Below are positions 25,978 to 34,079 of a DNA stretch of 52,631 nt, piece by piece. Position numbers and translations under genes: made by a program. Position 1 is the first letter of the stretch; every line of letters begins with the position of its first letter. The notes under the pieces were generated by a model. It had not been told where the DNA came from. It saw nothing but the letters and a program-made list of their open reading frames with translations, and made no database searches. The stretch is taken from positions 1-52,631 of the forward strand of contig JAJDTM010000025.1 in assembly GCA_022827185.1 (NCBI GenBank), given 5' to 3'. Source of the stretch: Candidatus Poribacteria bacterium. Its GTDB lineage: Bacteria > Poribacteria > WGA-4E > WGA-3G.

Positions 25978-27957
25978 CTACACCCAAAATCCGTATGTAG
26001 GAATCCCGGCGATAATTCCCAAGATTGTCCAGAGGCTACCGATCGTAAATTCTCCCAAGATTAGCCCTAAAAAGAAGGGGGCTACCTTCCGATGCCGCAC
26101 AACACCCCCGTATTGAAGAATCAACCACTTGATTAACCAACTCATGAAAAGACAACTCCATGTAACATGCATGCCCCAACTTGTAGAGATGGCAAACCCC
26201 GCAGGATGAAAGGGCCACCATACAAATCGCATCCGAAAGAACATCAGCACTGTCGTCAGTAGGAAACCGATACCCATAAACCCGCTTTCAGCAATGAGTG
26301 TCTCTTCAGGGGCTTGTAACCACCCCGCAAGGCGGCGATACGGCTCTATCCCAAAAGCGCTCAAAGACGGCCAATAGGCACGTACCTCCATCCCTAACCG
26401 GTAGCCTCGGTCGATTAATGCCCAAAATCCTGCCAACGAACCTAAAACGGTTGCCAGCGTTAAGGCAAAGATAATGCGATGCATCGTCATGTTCGTTCGT
26501 TCCATGATTTTAAAGCCTTCCAATTGATGCGGCATAGGATGGCTCCGATGTGCCCGATTAATAAACCAAAACATGGAGAACATAATGAGGTTGTCTCTTC
26601 CCAATCGGCGTGTGCCAACTGTCCGAGTCAGAATTTCGTCGGGACCAGAATAGTGCAGATCATGCACAGGTGTACCAAGTTCAGCGCGCATCCGGGTTAT
26701 GGCGATTGAAATCATGTAATAGATAACAAAGAACGCGAACATTACCCAAAGCTCGGCGCCGCCATAGTAGCAGAAAAGCACAAGGAACACCATTACAGCG
26801 ATAAGACCGATCGTCGCCCCGCGATAGGACATCGCTTCTTGTGTTTCGCGGCCTGAAGCACTGACGACAGTATTTTCCTGGCGCGGATTGAGTCCCACAA
26901 CCGTTTTGGCAACGTGCAATAGATGTCTACGACTCGCCCAAATTGCCAGAACACATAGGGCAAGGTAACCCCCTGCTGCCTGCTCATTCATGTACGGAAA
27001 GCGAGGGAGGGTGCGTAGTCCAAGGGCAGCACCGAGCACTCGCATAAATCGCCAATACCAGAAGAAAAACCAGCATGAAAACGAAAGGTCTAACGGAATA
27101 AAGAAACCGAGTCCGATTGCAAATGGATACAGTGAAAACGGGATTCTGCCCATAGCGTTCCACGGGCTTTCCGTAAAGATTTGAAAACTCCGTATACGGG
27201 TTCTGAATTCAGGTAAGATTGGAAACAAAAAGTTAATACCGTTCCAGAGGGCGAGCCCGCCCGCAATCCCAAAGCCGAGCCACATCAACTTGTTCTGAAA
27301 GAGACGCGTCTGTGGTGTCTCCGTCAACTGGAGCGGGAGTTGAATGATCGGGTAACTTAACTTTTCGTGTTCGATCCACTGTTTTCGGACGATTATATTG
27401 ATGCAAAGCATCCCGAAAATCAACACAGTAATAAATGCCGTCCACCACAGTACAGGCGTTGCCCATCCGAGCAATGTCTCGGCTGTATAGAGCGGCAATT
27501 CACCTTCATAATAGCCACTTAACAGCGATGGATCGCTGACAGTGAGCCACTCTGGAAGAAACTGTACGAACAATTGTTGCCACTCGTTTTCTGGGGTAGC
27601 AAAGCGGAACGCATGCCCTAACATCGGCACCAAAATCTCAAGCATGTCGTGTCCAGTAATACCCGAAGCAATAGACAGCATCAGATAAACAACTACCAAT
27701 TCGCTTTGCACCAACGCCAGACTCGGCACGAAACGGCGGAACAATTGGTTCGCACCAATAACCACAAACAGACTGAAAATTACGTTGAAAAAGAGGGAGA
27801 TCGTCACAGGGTGACCGGAATACCGAATAACTTCCATCTCAATGACCCAATAGCAGTTAATCGGTATGAGGATAACGGCAATAAGAATAGACTTGAGTGT
27901 GACACCGTGGGCGGGAACTTGTGATGATGCTAACGAAGGGGAAGTTTCAACTTCCAT
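25978..27957 (-). CDS. DUF6785/DUF6784-type polytopic membrane protein
   Basis: A 659-residue protein with about 15-17 hydrophobic segments. It matches the DUF6785/DUF6784 type family as I remember it (Poribacteria and Planctomycetes): an N-terminal LKSILIAVILIPINCYWVIEME segment, IEHEKLSYPIIQLPLQL near residue 210, and a C-terminal HPAGFAISTSWG and KWLILQYGG. These segments recall oligopeptide-transporter-like (OPT) architecture. Function unknown; I would guess a transporter. It is preceded by a candidate promoter (28075-28103). Its 3' end lies 5 bp from the MITE, so the element landed just beyond the stop codon. Identity of the family is likely but recalled, not searched. Confidence 0.75.
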   Translation of the reverse strand: MEVETSPSLASSQVPAHGVTLKSILIAVILIPINCYWVIEMEVIRYSGHPVTISLFFNVIFSLFVVIGANQLFRRFVPSLALVQSELVVVYLMLSIASGITGHDMLEILVPMLGHAFRFATPENEWQQLFVQFLPEWLTVSDPSLLSGYYEGELPLYTAETLLGWATPVLWWTAFITVLIFGMLCINIIVRKQWIEHEKLSYPIIQLPLQLTETPQTRLFQNKLMWLGFGIAGGLALWNGINFLFPILPEFRTRIRSFQIFTESPWNAMGRIPFSLYPFAIGLGFFIPLDLSFSCWFFFWYWRFMRVLGAALGLRTLPRFPYMNEQAAGGYLALCVLAIWASRRHLLHVAKTVVGLNPRQENTVVSASGRETQEAMSYRGATIGLIAVMVFLVLFCYYGGAELWVMFAFFVIYYMISIAITRMRAELGTPVHDLHYSGPDEILTRTVGTRRLGRDNLIMFSMFWFINRAHRSHPMPHQLEGFKIMERTNMTMHRIIFALTLATVLGSLAGFWALIDRGYRLGMEVRAYWPSLSAFGIEPYRRLAGWLQAPEETLIAESGFMGIGFLLTTVLMFFRMRFVWWPFHPAGFAISTSWGMHVTWSCLFMSWLIKWLILQYGGVVRHRKVAPFFLGLILGEFTIGSLWTILGIIAGIPTYGFWV

Positions 27958-28271
27958 ATAAAATCTGACTCCAATGAACGTAAAATGATTTCTGTTTATT
28001 TTGGAGGCGAACCAAGCGGTGGATGATACTTTTAAATTTACGCCTTACAGTGCCCCAACAAATATTTTTACATAAATTTATCATAATCCCTACGACGTGT
28101 CAACTTTTAAAACTTTAACGGGGCAGTAGGTTCAAAGCTATTGGTCAACCGAAACAACCACAGAAAATAGACTTTATTTTTATAACTTTTTCATGTTATA
28201 ATAAAATTTGCTATATGTGCCTATAAGTTGTGCTTTAATCGCAACTTGTGCCAACAAATTAGGATACAGAC
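27958..28271. other. Divergent intergenic region between DUF6785 gene and uppS
   Basis: 314 bp, AT-rich. It holds a minus-strand promoter (28075-28103) and a TATAAT at 28197-28202 that could serve uppS on the plus strand, though without a convincing -35. I see no RNA gene. Confidence 0.5.
28075..28103 (-). promoter_or_regulatory. Candidate promoter for the DUF6785 gene
   Basis: On the minus strand, TTGACA (28098-28103), a 17-nt spacer, TAAATT (28075-28080). It would give a leader of about 110 nt before the start at 27957. Confidence 0.5.
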
Positions 28272-29075
28272 ATGAAGCCATTCCGCTACGTTAAAAGACA
28301 AATTGAAAAATTTTTTTATAGGGCTTATCAACGGCGTTTGGAATCTGAAGCAAACACGTGGAACATACCCCGTCATATCGGCGTAATCCTTGATGGAAAC
28401 CGCCGATACGCTAAAGCCAGTGGACTTGACAACATTATTAAAGGACACCATGAAGGGGCAAACAAATTAGAAGAAGTACTCCACTGGTGCGACGAACTCG
28501 GTGTCGAAATTTTCTCAATCTGGATTTTCTCGCTTGACAATTTCAAACGCGCAGCACATGAAGTCGAAGGAATTCTCGGACTCATTGAAAGGAAGATGCG
28601 GGAACTCGTCACAATTGAAGGACTTCATGCCAACCAAATTAAGGTTCGCGCAATGGGACAAATAGAACTACTACCACCAAGCCTTCAAGAAGCAATTCGG
28701 GAGGCAGAAGAAGCAACACGAAATTATGACAAGTTCATCTTAAACGTCGCTGTTGCTTATGGCGGACGAGAAGAAATCATTGAGGCTTTTCGGGGGCATC
28801 TAAAAGCTGAAAGTGAAAGTGGGAAACCGGTCCACCAAATTGCAGATGAACTCACTGTGGACAAGATTACACCCTACCTATACACTTCAAATCTCCCAGA
28901 CCCCGAACTCATCATTCGGACCAGTGGGGAGGTCCGATTATCAGGATTTTTACTCTGGCAGAGCGTTTACTCGGAATTTTATTTTTGCGATACATATTGG
29001 CCCTCGTTTCGGAAGATAGACTTTCTCCGTGCCTTGCGTGCTTACAGCCAACGCAAACGCCGATTTGGCAAATAA
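28272..29075 (+). CDS. uppS: Undecaprenyl diphosphate synthase (cis-prenyltransferase)
   Basis: A 267-residue cis-prenyltransferase that makes the C55 polyprenyl carrier for cell-wall and surface glycans. RHIGVILDGNRRYAKA supplies the catalytic Asp (D41) with the family DGNRRxA motif. IFSIWIFSLDNFKRA and the C-terminal IIRTSGEVRLSGFLLWQSVYSEFYF are diagnostic; the last normally reads RTSGExRLSxFLxWQ. Slightly longer at the N-terminus (30 basic residues) than the 250-residue E. coli enzyme. AGGA lies 8 nt before the ATG. The downstream polyprenyl-phosphate transporter (49890-50918) recycles its product. Confidence 0.93.
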   Translation: MKPFRYVKRQIEKFFYRAYQRRLESEANTWNIPRHIGVILDGNRRYAKASGLDNIIKGHHEGANKLEEVLHWCDELGVEIFSIWIFSLDNFKRAAHEVEGILGLIERKMRELVTIEGLHANQIKVRAMGQIELLPPSLQEAIREAEEATRNYDKFILNVAVAYGGREEIIEAFRGHLKAESESGKPVHQIADELTVDKITPYLYTSNLPDPELIIRTSGEVRLSGFLLWQSVYSEFYFCDTYWPSFRKIDFLRALRAYSQRKRRFGK

Positions 29076-29182
29076 AGCAGAAAACATTATGCAGAACATT
29101 AACTGTTAATTATTGTTATTGAAGGTGTTTTACATTCATTTATTTTTATTTTTTAAGCACACACGTCAGAAGGAGCGGATAC

Positions 29183-29950
29183 ATGCGATTTGGGATCTGT
29201 ACGGGTTTGGAAAATGTGAATCGGCTCGCGGAAGCCGGATATGATTATATTGAATTAGGGGTGCGTTCGGCGTTGATACCTGAATCAGACGAAGCCGAAT
29301 TCCAGAAAATCCGCGAGCAAGCAGTGAATGCCCCTTTAAAACCGGAGTCCTACGCAGGATTTATTCCGGGTGATCTACGCGTCGTAGGTGATACTGTGGA
29401 TTTTCCACGGCTATCCCGTTATGTGGAGACTGCATGTCGTAGAGCCAGTGAAATCGGCGGTGAAGTGATCGTCTACGGAAGTAGTGGTTCTCGAAACATA
29501 GAGGAAGGCTATTCGCGGGAACGAGCATTGGCACAGATCGCTGAATTCCTCGATATGGCAGCTGATCATGCAGAAAATCATAACATGACTATCGTAATTG
29601 AACCGATTTGTTTGCGAGAAGGGAACATCCTTCGCACCGTCGCAGATGGTGTCGCGATGGCAAAACGGGTGAATCGCAAAGGCATCAAGGCATTGGCGGA
29701 TCTTTATCATATCTGGCAGGAAGAAGAACCGATGCAAAATATTATTGATGCCGCCGAGTGGCTCGCACATGTCCATATCGCTGAACCTGTTAAACGTTCT
29801 TACCCCGGAAACGACGATTTCGATTTTACCGACTTCTTTACCGCGCTCCAAAAGGCAGGCTACGGCGGTCGTGTCTCGTGTGAATGCAAATTTGACAACT
29901 TTGACGATAATATTGAGGTGGCTTTGAAAACGATGAAGGCTTACATTTGA
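29183..29950 (+). CDS. Sugar-phosphate isomerase/epimerase-like TIM barrel
   Basis: A 255-residue xylose-isomerase-like (AP endonuclease 2) family protein. The N-terminal MRFGICTGLENVNRLAEAGYDYIELG is the family's first strand-helix. The metal-site residues are visible as IVIEPICLRE (Glu), ALADLYHIWQEEEP (Asp, His), VHIAEPVKRSYPG (His) and VSCECKF (Glu). Typical proteins interconvert sugar or inositol derivatives; the substrate here is unknown. AAGGAG sits 7 nt before the ATG. Its stop lies 13 bp before the RsgA frame. Confidence 0.85.
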   Translation: MRFGICTGLENVNRLAEAGYDYIELGVRSALIPESDEAEFQKIREQAVNAPLKPESYAGFIPGDLRVVGDTVDFPRLSRYVETACRRASEIGGEVIVYGSSGSRNIEEGYSRERALAQIAEFLDMAADHAENHNMTIVIEPICLREGNILRTVADGVAMAKRVNRKGIKALADLYHIWQEEEPMQNIIDAAEWLAHVHIAEPVKRSYPGNDDFDFTDFFTALQKAGYGGRVSCECKFDNFDDNIEVALKTMKAYI

Positions 29951-29963
29951 CAAATTCCTGGAG

Positions 29964-30920
29964 GTGGCGTTTATCCACACACGTGAAAAAGGCAGAGTCA
30001 TTCGCGCACGAACAGGGTTTTATGACGTTCAGCACGGCGAGACTATCCTCAGATGTACACTCCGTGGCACCCTCAAACGGAGACATCGCTCAGAAACTGG
30101 GCGCAGAATATACGCAGATCCGGTTGCTGTTGGTGACCAAGTTATCTTCACGCAACTTGATGCCGAGGAAGGAGTGGTAGAGGATATTCTGCCTCGCGAG
30201 ACGAAATTCTCGCGGCAATATGCGGGAAAACAGGGCGACATCGAACAGGTTATCGTCGCCAATGCAGATCAAATCGTAGCCGTCGCATCTATATTCATGC
30301 CACCCCTTAACTTTCGGACACTCGACAGATTCCTCATCTTGGCTGAGGCAGGGGACATGGACGCGGTGATATGCCTGAATAAGATGGATTTAGTGGACGC
30401 AGCCCAACAGGAAGCACACACTACTATCTTTACCAATTATGAGAAGTTAGGCTACCAAGTTCTCTATACGAGTATCTATGTCCCTGAAAGCCTTGACGCA
30501 TTTCGGGAGGTCTTAAGGGATAAATTCAGTGTTATCATCGGTGCGTCCGGCGTAGGAAAATCCAGTCTGCTGAACGCCATCCAACCGAATTTGGGTTTGC
30601 GAACTGCTGAAGTCGGCATCAAAACCCAAAAGGGACGGCATACAACGACTCTCGTCGAACTTTTCGCACTGGATATCGGCGGCGAGGTTGCGGACACACC
30701 CGGGATCCGGGAGGTTGGATTATGGGGCATTGATACGGAAAATCTTGAGTACTATTTCCCAGAAATGGAACCCTACCTCGGCACCTGCAAATACAACGAT
30801 TGTGCCCATGTCGCGGAACCCGATTGTGCTGTCCAAGATGCTGTCGAAACGGGTGAGATACATCCAGAACGCTATCGGAGTTATGTTGTGTTACGCGCAG
30901 GTGAAGCGACAGAAATCTAA
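29964..30920 (+). CDS. rsgA: Ribosome small-subunit GTPase RsgA
   Basis: A 318-residue circularly permuted GTPase involved in 30S maturation. The N-terminal OB-like domain (GRVIRARTGFYDV) is followed by G4 NKMD, then P-loop GASGVGKSSLLN (G1) and DTPG (G3), in the permuted order. The C-terminal zinc knuckle is CKYNDCAHVAEPDC. The start is uncertain. The only in-frame candidate is a GTG at 29964, but GGAGG (29960-29964) overlaps it, leaving no normal spacing; a non-canonical start a few codons later is possible. Length fits the family (about 300-350). Confidence 0.92.
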   Translation: MAFIHTREKGRVIRARTGFYDVQHGETILRCTLRGTLKRRHRSETGRRIYADPVAVGDQVIFTQLDAEEGVVEDILPRETKFSRQYAGKQGDIEQVIVANADQIVAVASIFMPPLNFRTLDRFLILAEAGDMDAVICLNKMDLVDAAQQEAHTTIFTNYEKLGYQVLYTSIYVPESLDAFREVLRDKFSVIIGASGVGKSSLLNAIQPNLGLRTAEVGIKTQKGRHTTTLVELFALDIGGEVADTPGIREVGLWGIDTENLEYYFPEMEPYLGTCKYNDCAHVAEPDCAVQDAVETGEIHPERYRSYVVLRAGEATEI

Positions 30921-30932
30921 AGCCTATCTCAT

Positions 30933-31015
30933 AAGTCCCCCTGATAAGGGGGATTTAGGGGGTTTCTTGCATATATTACAAGTCCCTGATAAGGGGGATT
31001 TAGGGGGTTTCTTCG
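30933..31015 (+). repeat. Tandem G-rich repeat (two units, about 47 bp)
   Basis: Two units (from 30933 and 30980) each read AAGTCCC...TGATAAGGGGGATTTAGG and end in GGGGGTTTCTT. The CCCCC and GGGGG runs can pair into a hairpin. The same motif occurs inside the mini-element at 42197-42296. It begins 13 bp after the rsgA stop and may act as a transcription end. Confidence 0.8.
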
Positions 31016-31074
31016 ATGAGAGTTCTTATTGGACCATACTCTCAAACTATTTATGAGACGCATTGTAGTTAAAA

Positions 31075-31170
31075 AGCGCGCAGCTTGGAACGAAGTGGAA
31101 AGCGGATCTACGGAAAAGAACGTTAGAGTTCTAAACTTACCTGACCGAACCACAAGGAAAATTAAAAAAA
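31075..31170 (+). repeat. Leader repeat (family L, site 2), overlapping a gene end
   Basis: A diverged copy with TGGAACGAAGTGGAAAGCGG, then CTGACCGAACCACAAGGAAA. It does not precede a real gene. Its AATTAAAAA tail contains the reverse complement of the stop codon of the minus-strand nucleotidyltransferase (31162-31164). Confidence 0.7.
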
Positions 31171-31851
31171 AGGAAAATGTTTACGCGCGTAGTCTAACCG
31201 CTCTGGCACCCCGATATCGATCCACCCCGCATCCGTTTGCAGGGCATAAAGATTGGAAACGAATGGAAAAACGTCTCGTTCCATAGAAAAGGTTTCTTTT
31301 CCATCGGGGAACGCGTCAGCGATGCTTCGGTGAAAAAGATACATCCCGCCGTTGACATATCCAGCACGGTGGGTGGGTTGTTTCTCACGAAACGCCTGAA
31401 TCTTTCCATCACCATCGGATACGATCTCACCGTAAGGACGAATATCTGGCACATGCACACTCAGCAGCAATCCTGCCATTCCTTGATGAAAACGATCTGA
31501 CATCTCTCGGAGTGAAAAGTCCGCAAGCAGGATATCGCCGTTCATCACGAAAAATGGCGATGTATCAATCTGCTGCATCGCGTTCTGAATCGCGCCACCG
31601 GTGCCGAGTCTTTTCTCCTCTTTCGCATAACGGATACACATTCCGGCGTAATTGGCACCCACCTGCTCATAAAGCACATCGTGAAGGTGTCCTGACGCGA
31701 GGACAACCACAGTAACACCTGCATCCTTCAACAATCGGATCTGCCACTCCAGCACCGTTTTCCCAGCGATCTCCAGCAAAACCTTAGGAACCGTTTTCGC
31801 TGCTTCACCGAGCCGAGTCGCAAGACCGCCACAAAGAATAATCGCTTGCAT
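31162..31851 (-). CDS. Sugar-phosphate nucleotidyltransferase
   Basis: A 229-residue NTP_transferase-family enzyme. It opens MQAIILCGGLATRLGEAAKT with PKVLLEIAGKTVLEWQI, the GGxATRL and PK pyrophosphorylase signature that binds NTP. MNGDILLADF holds the catalytic Asp. YVNGGMYLFHRS and WIDIGVPERLDYA are typical for mannose-1-phosphate or heptose-1-phosphate nucleotidyltransferases. It is likely to make an NDP-sugar for surface glycans. It starts 11 nt after the AAGGT of a family L repeat (31852-31965). The last residues (HFPFF) and stop lie in another copy of that repeat. Confidence 0.85.
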   Translation of the reverse strand: MQAIILCGGLATRLGEAAKTVPKVLLEIAGKTVLEWQIRLLKDAGVTVVVLASGHLHDVLYEQVGANYAGMCIRYAKEEKRLGTGGAIQNAMQQIDTSPFFVMNGDILLADFSLREMSDRFHQGMAGLLLSVHVPDIRPYGEIVSDGDGKIQAFREKQPTHRAGYVNGGMYLFHRSIADAFPDGKETFSMERDVFPFVSNLYALQTDAGWIDIGVPERLDYARKHFPFF

Positions 31852-31965
31852 TTTTTTAATTTACCTTGCGGAGTAATAGCGCGGGAATGGCATTTGAAGT
31901 GCCTTTCTTAAATCCGCCCTCCACTCCGTTACGGGCTATGGGTTCTGCGGCTCCTACAAAAGAAG
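31852..31965 (-). repeat. Leader repeat (family L, site 3) upstream of the nucleotidyltransferase
   Basis: On the minus strand: CCGTAACGGAGTGGAGGGCG, then near the gene CTCCGCAAGGTAAATTAAAA. AAGGT (31863-31867) is 11 nt before the ATG at 31851, the same spacing as at sites 1 and 5. Confidence 0.75.
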
Positions 31966-31978
31966 AATTGATCGATAC

Positions 31979-32860
31979 CTATACTGACCTATGTCCTGCG
32001 AAGCCGCGCGGATTTTCAAAAGCATCTACCCACAAGTCACACCACGCTTGGTGTTCCGACAAGACAGTCTCAGGATCTTTACGGCTGCGCACAATGAAAT
32101 CGGGATGCGCCGTCCGTCCAGTATGATGTCCCGTGGTCTGATAGCGCAAATCCAACGACCAACGACACTGGTCGGAGGTATTCGGTTCCGAACGGTGCGG
32201 CGTGAATCGGCTCAACAAGATGACATCGCCTCGGTAACATTCCAACATAAGCGGTTCGACATCCGGCATCAACTCCGGTTTGATCATCGTGCCACCCTCT
32301 TTCTGATGGATTAGATACCCTATATCCTCAGTGATACCCGGCAAAGCCTGAAGGCACCCCATCTCTATCGTGCTATCACCTAACGGCAGCCAACACGTGA
32401 CGATCTCAGAGCCTTCCGCCTCCGGCATCATGACGCCAGCATCCTGATGCCACGGCACCCCACCTGCCCAACTCGCGTTGCCATCTATAACCGGCGGTTT
32501 CGCACGCACATGCTGGATCGGATTACAGGTAATCTCCGGCCCAACAATACCCTCAATGACATCTAAGAGGTTATCGTTCTTCAGAAAATCAAAGATGGCT
32601 TTACCGCGGTAGTGCATGATATCCAATCCGCCTGCCATCTCGCCGGACTGTGCCAGCAATTTAGCAAATCGCTTATCGAAGGGTTCATCTTCATGCAGGT
32701 CTTCGATCTTACCTTCCTGTTTTAAAGCGTGGGCGCGCTCCGAAATCCAATCCGAAATCTCGTCGATTACTGGCTGCAGGTCTTCGTGGGTCAAGGCATC
32801 TTTAACGATCAGCACGCCTTGTGTCCGATAGGTTTCGCACTGTTCTTGCGTGAGTCTCAT
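31979..32860 (-). CDS. Phytanoyl-CoA dioxygenase-family (PhyH) protein 3
   Basis: A 293-residue 2-oxoglutarate dioxygenase-like protein, third PhyH in the window. VPWHQDAGVMMPEA gives the HxD half of the iron site and LLSRFTPHRSEPN gives the distal His; WSLDLRYQTTG carries the Arg that would bind 2-oxoglutarate. MRLTQEQCETYRTQGVLIVKDAL is the family's N-terminal fold. It is convergent with neither neighbour; it lies upstream of the nucleotidyltransferase in the same direction, separated by a family L leader. Substrate unknown. Confidence 0.87.
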   Translation of the reverse strand: MRLTQEQCETYRTQGVLIVKDALTHEDLQPVIDEISDWISERAHALKQEGKIEDLHEDEPFDKRFAKLLAQSGEMAGGLDIMHYRGKAIFDFLKNDNLLDVIEGIVGPEITCNPIQHVRAKPPVIDGNASWAGGVPWHQDAGVMMPEAEGSEIVTCWLPLGDSTIEMGCLQALPGITEDIGYLIHQKEGGTMIKPELMPDVEPLMLECYRGDVILLSRFTPHRSEPNTSDQCRWSLDLRYQTTGHHTGRTAHPDFIVRSRKDPETVLSEHQAWCDLWVDAFENPRGFAGHRSV

Positions 32861-32979
32861 AAGAAAATTTCCCCCTCTTAAGCGATATGGTTCTGCATCT
32901 GAAAGTTATAAAGAAAACGTAAGCCCAAACAACGTGCCGGGCTGGCACTACGTCAAGGAGCGTCAAAACATCCAGCCCA

Positions 32980-33020
32980 CTTCACCGAACCGCAAGGAAT
33001 AATTAAAAATATAAAAAATC
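32980..33020 (+). repeat. Leader repeat (family L, site 4), tail only
   Basis: TTCACCGAACCGCAAGGAA followed by an A/T-rich tail. It is 50-90 nt before the dehydrogenase start at 33071, whose own AAGGAG at 33056-33061 is used. So at this site the element is not the initiation signal. Confidence 0.7.
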
Positions 33021-33070
33021 TTGCAAATATGATAGCATAAGAGAGAAAATTCAACAAGGAGCATTACGGC

Positions 33071-34075
33071 ATGAAAGGCAAACAGATTGTAATGCCAGCG
33101 AAGCGTTCAGCAACGCTGGAAGATTTTGAACTTGACGAGACGCTTACACCCAACCAAATTTTGCTCAAAACGCACTATAGTTTGATTAGTCCCGGCACCG
33201 AAGGCGCAGGATATACAGGACTTGAAAGCGGCACAAGATTTCCGCACGGTTCTGGCTATACAGCAATCGGTGAAGTGCTCAAAGTCGGTGAGAACGTAAC
33301 GAAATGTGCTGTCGGGGATCTCGCCTTCTGTTATAGTCCGCACGCCTCTATCGTTAAGACAGAAGCAGTACTTTTAGCATTCAAATCTCCATTAGATATA
33401 GACGAGAAGTTAGTGCCTTTCGTCCGAATGGCGACGGTCGCAATGACATCTCTACGGGTATCGTCTGCCGAATTCGGAGATACCGTTGCTATTATCGGCT
33501 TAGGACTCGTCGGCAACTCTGCATCTCAACTCTTCAATCTGGCGGGCATGAAGGTTATCAGCATTGAGCGAGTACCACGCCGTCTTGAAATCGCTCGGCA
33601 ATGCGGTATCCAGCATCTGATTAATCCTGACGAAGAAGATGCACTGGAACGTGTGATTGCGTTGACAGACGGCGAGAAGACTGCAGTCACCGTTGAAGCC
33701 ATCGGAAACCCACGACTCGTTGAAACTGCGTACCAATTGACCGGCAGGAAGGGTGAAGTTATTCTACTCGGTTCACCGCGCGGCGAATATGTCACGGATG
33801 CAACGGCGATCTTGAACTATAGCCATAGCATCGGCTTGGGCGCGATTACGCTCAGAAGCGCGCATGAATGGGTCTACCCGACGATGCACTCCGGTGAATC
33901 GAAGCACTCGCTTGAACGCAACTCACGTTTGGTGTATTCGCTGATATGTGAGGGCAAATTCAAAGTAGAAGAATTGCTGACACACGTTATTGATCCGGAA
34001 GATGCACAATCTGCCTACGATGGTTTGACAGACCGAAAGGACGAATACTTAGGCGTAATCATGGATTGGACGTAG
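33071..34075 (+). CDS. MDR-family dehydrogenase without zinc ligands
   Basis: A 334-residue medium-chain dehydrogenase/reductase. The NAD(P) Rossmann motif is VAIIGLGLVGNSASQLF (GxGxxG) and the N-terminal domain is the usual GroES-like one. The catalytic zinc ligands are absent: the Cys position is Ser in YSLISPGTE, and the GHE motif is GYT (residues about 62-64). So a zinc-free mechanism is likely, as in quinone-oxidoreductase and BchC-type members. AAGGAG lies 9 nt before the ATG. Substrate unknown; a sugar or polyol oxidation is one option given neighbouring carbohydrate genes. Confidence 0.82.
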   Translation: MKGKQIVMPAKRSATLEDFELDETLTPNQILLKTHYSLISPGTEGAGYTGLESGTRFPHGSGYTAIGEVLKVGENVTKCAVGDLAFCYSPHASIVKTEAVLLAFKSPLDIDEKLVPFVRMATVAMTSLRVSSAEFGDTVAIIGLGLVGNSASQLFNLAGMKVISIERVPRRLEIARQCGIQHLINPDEEDALERVIALTDGEKTAVTVEAIGNPRLVETAYQLTGRKGEVILLGSPRGEYVTDATAILNYSHSIGLGAITLRSAHEWVYPTMHSGESKHSLERNSRLVYSLICEGKFKVEELLTHVIDPEDAQSAYDGLTDRKDEYLGVIMDWT

Positions 34076-34079
34076 TACT

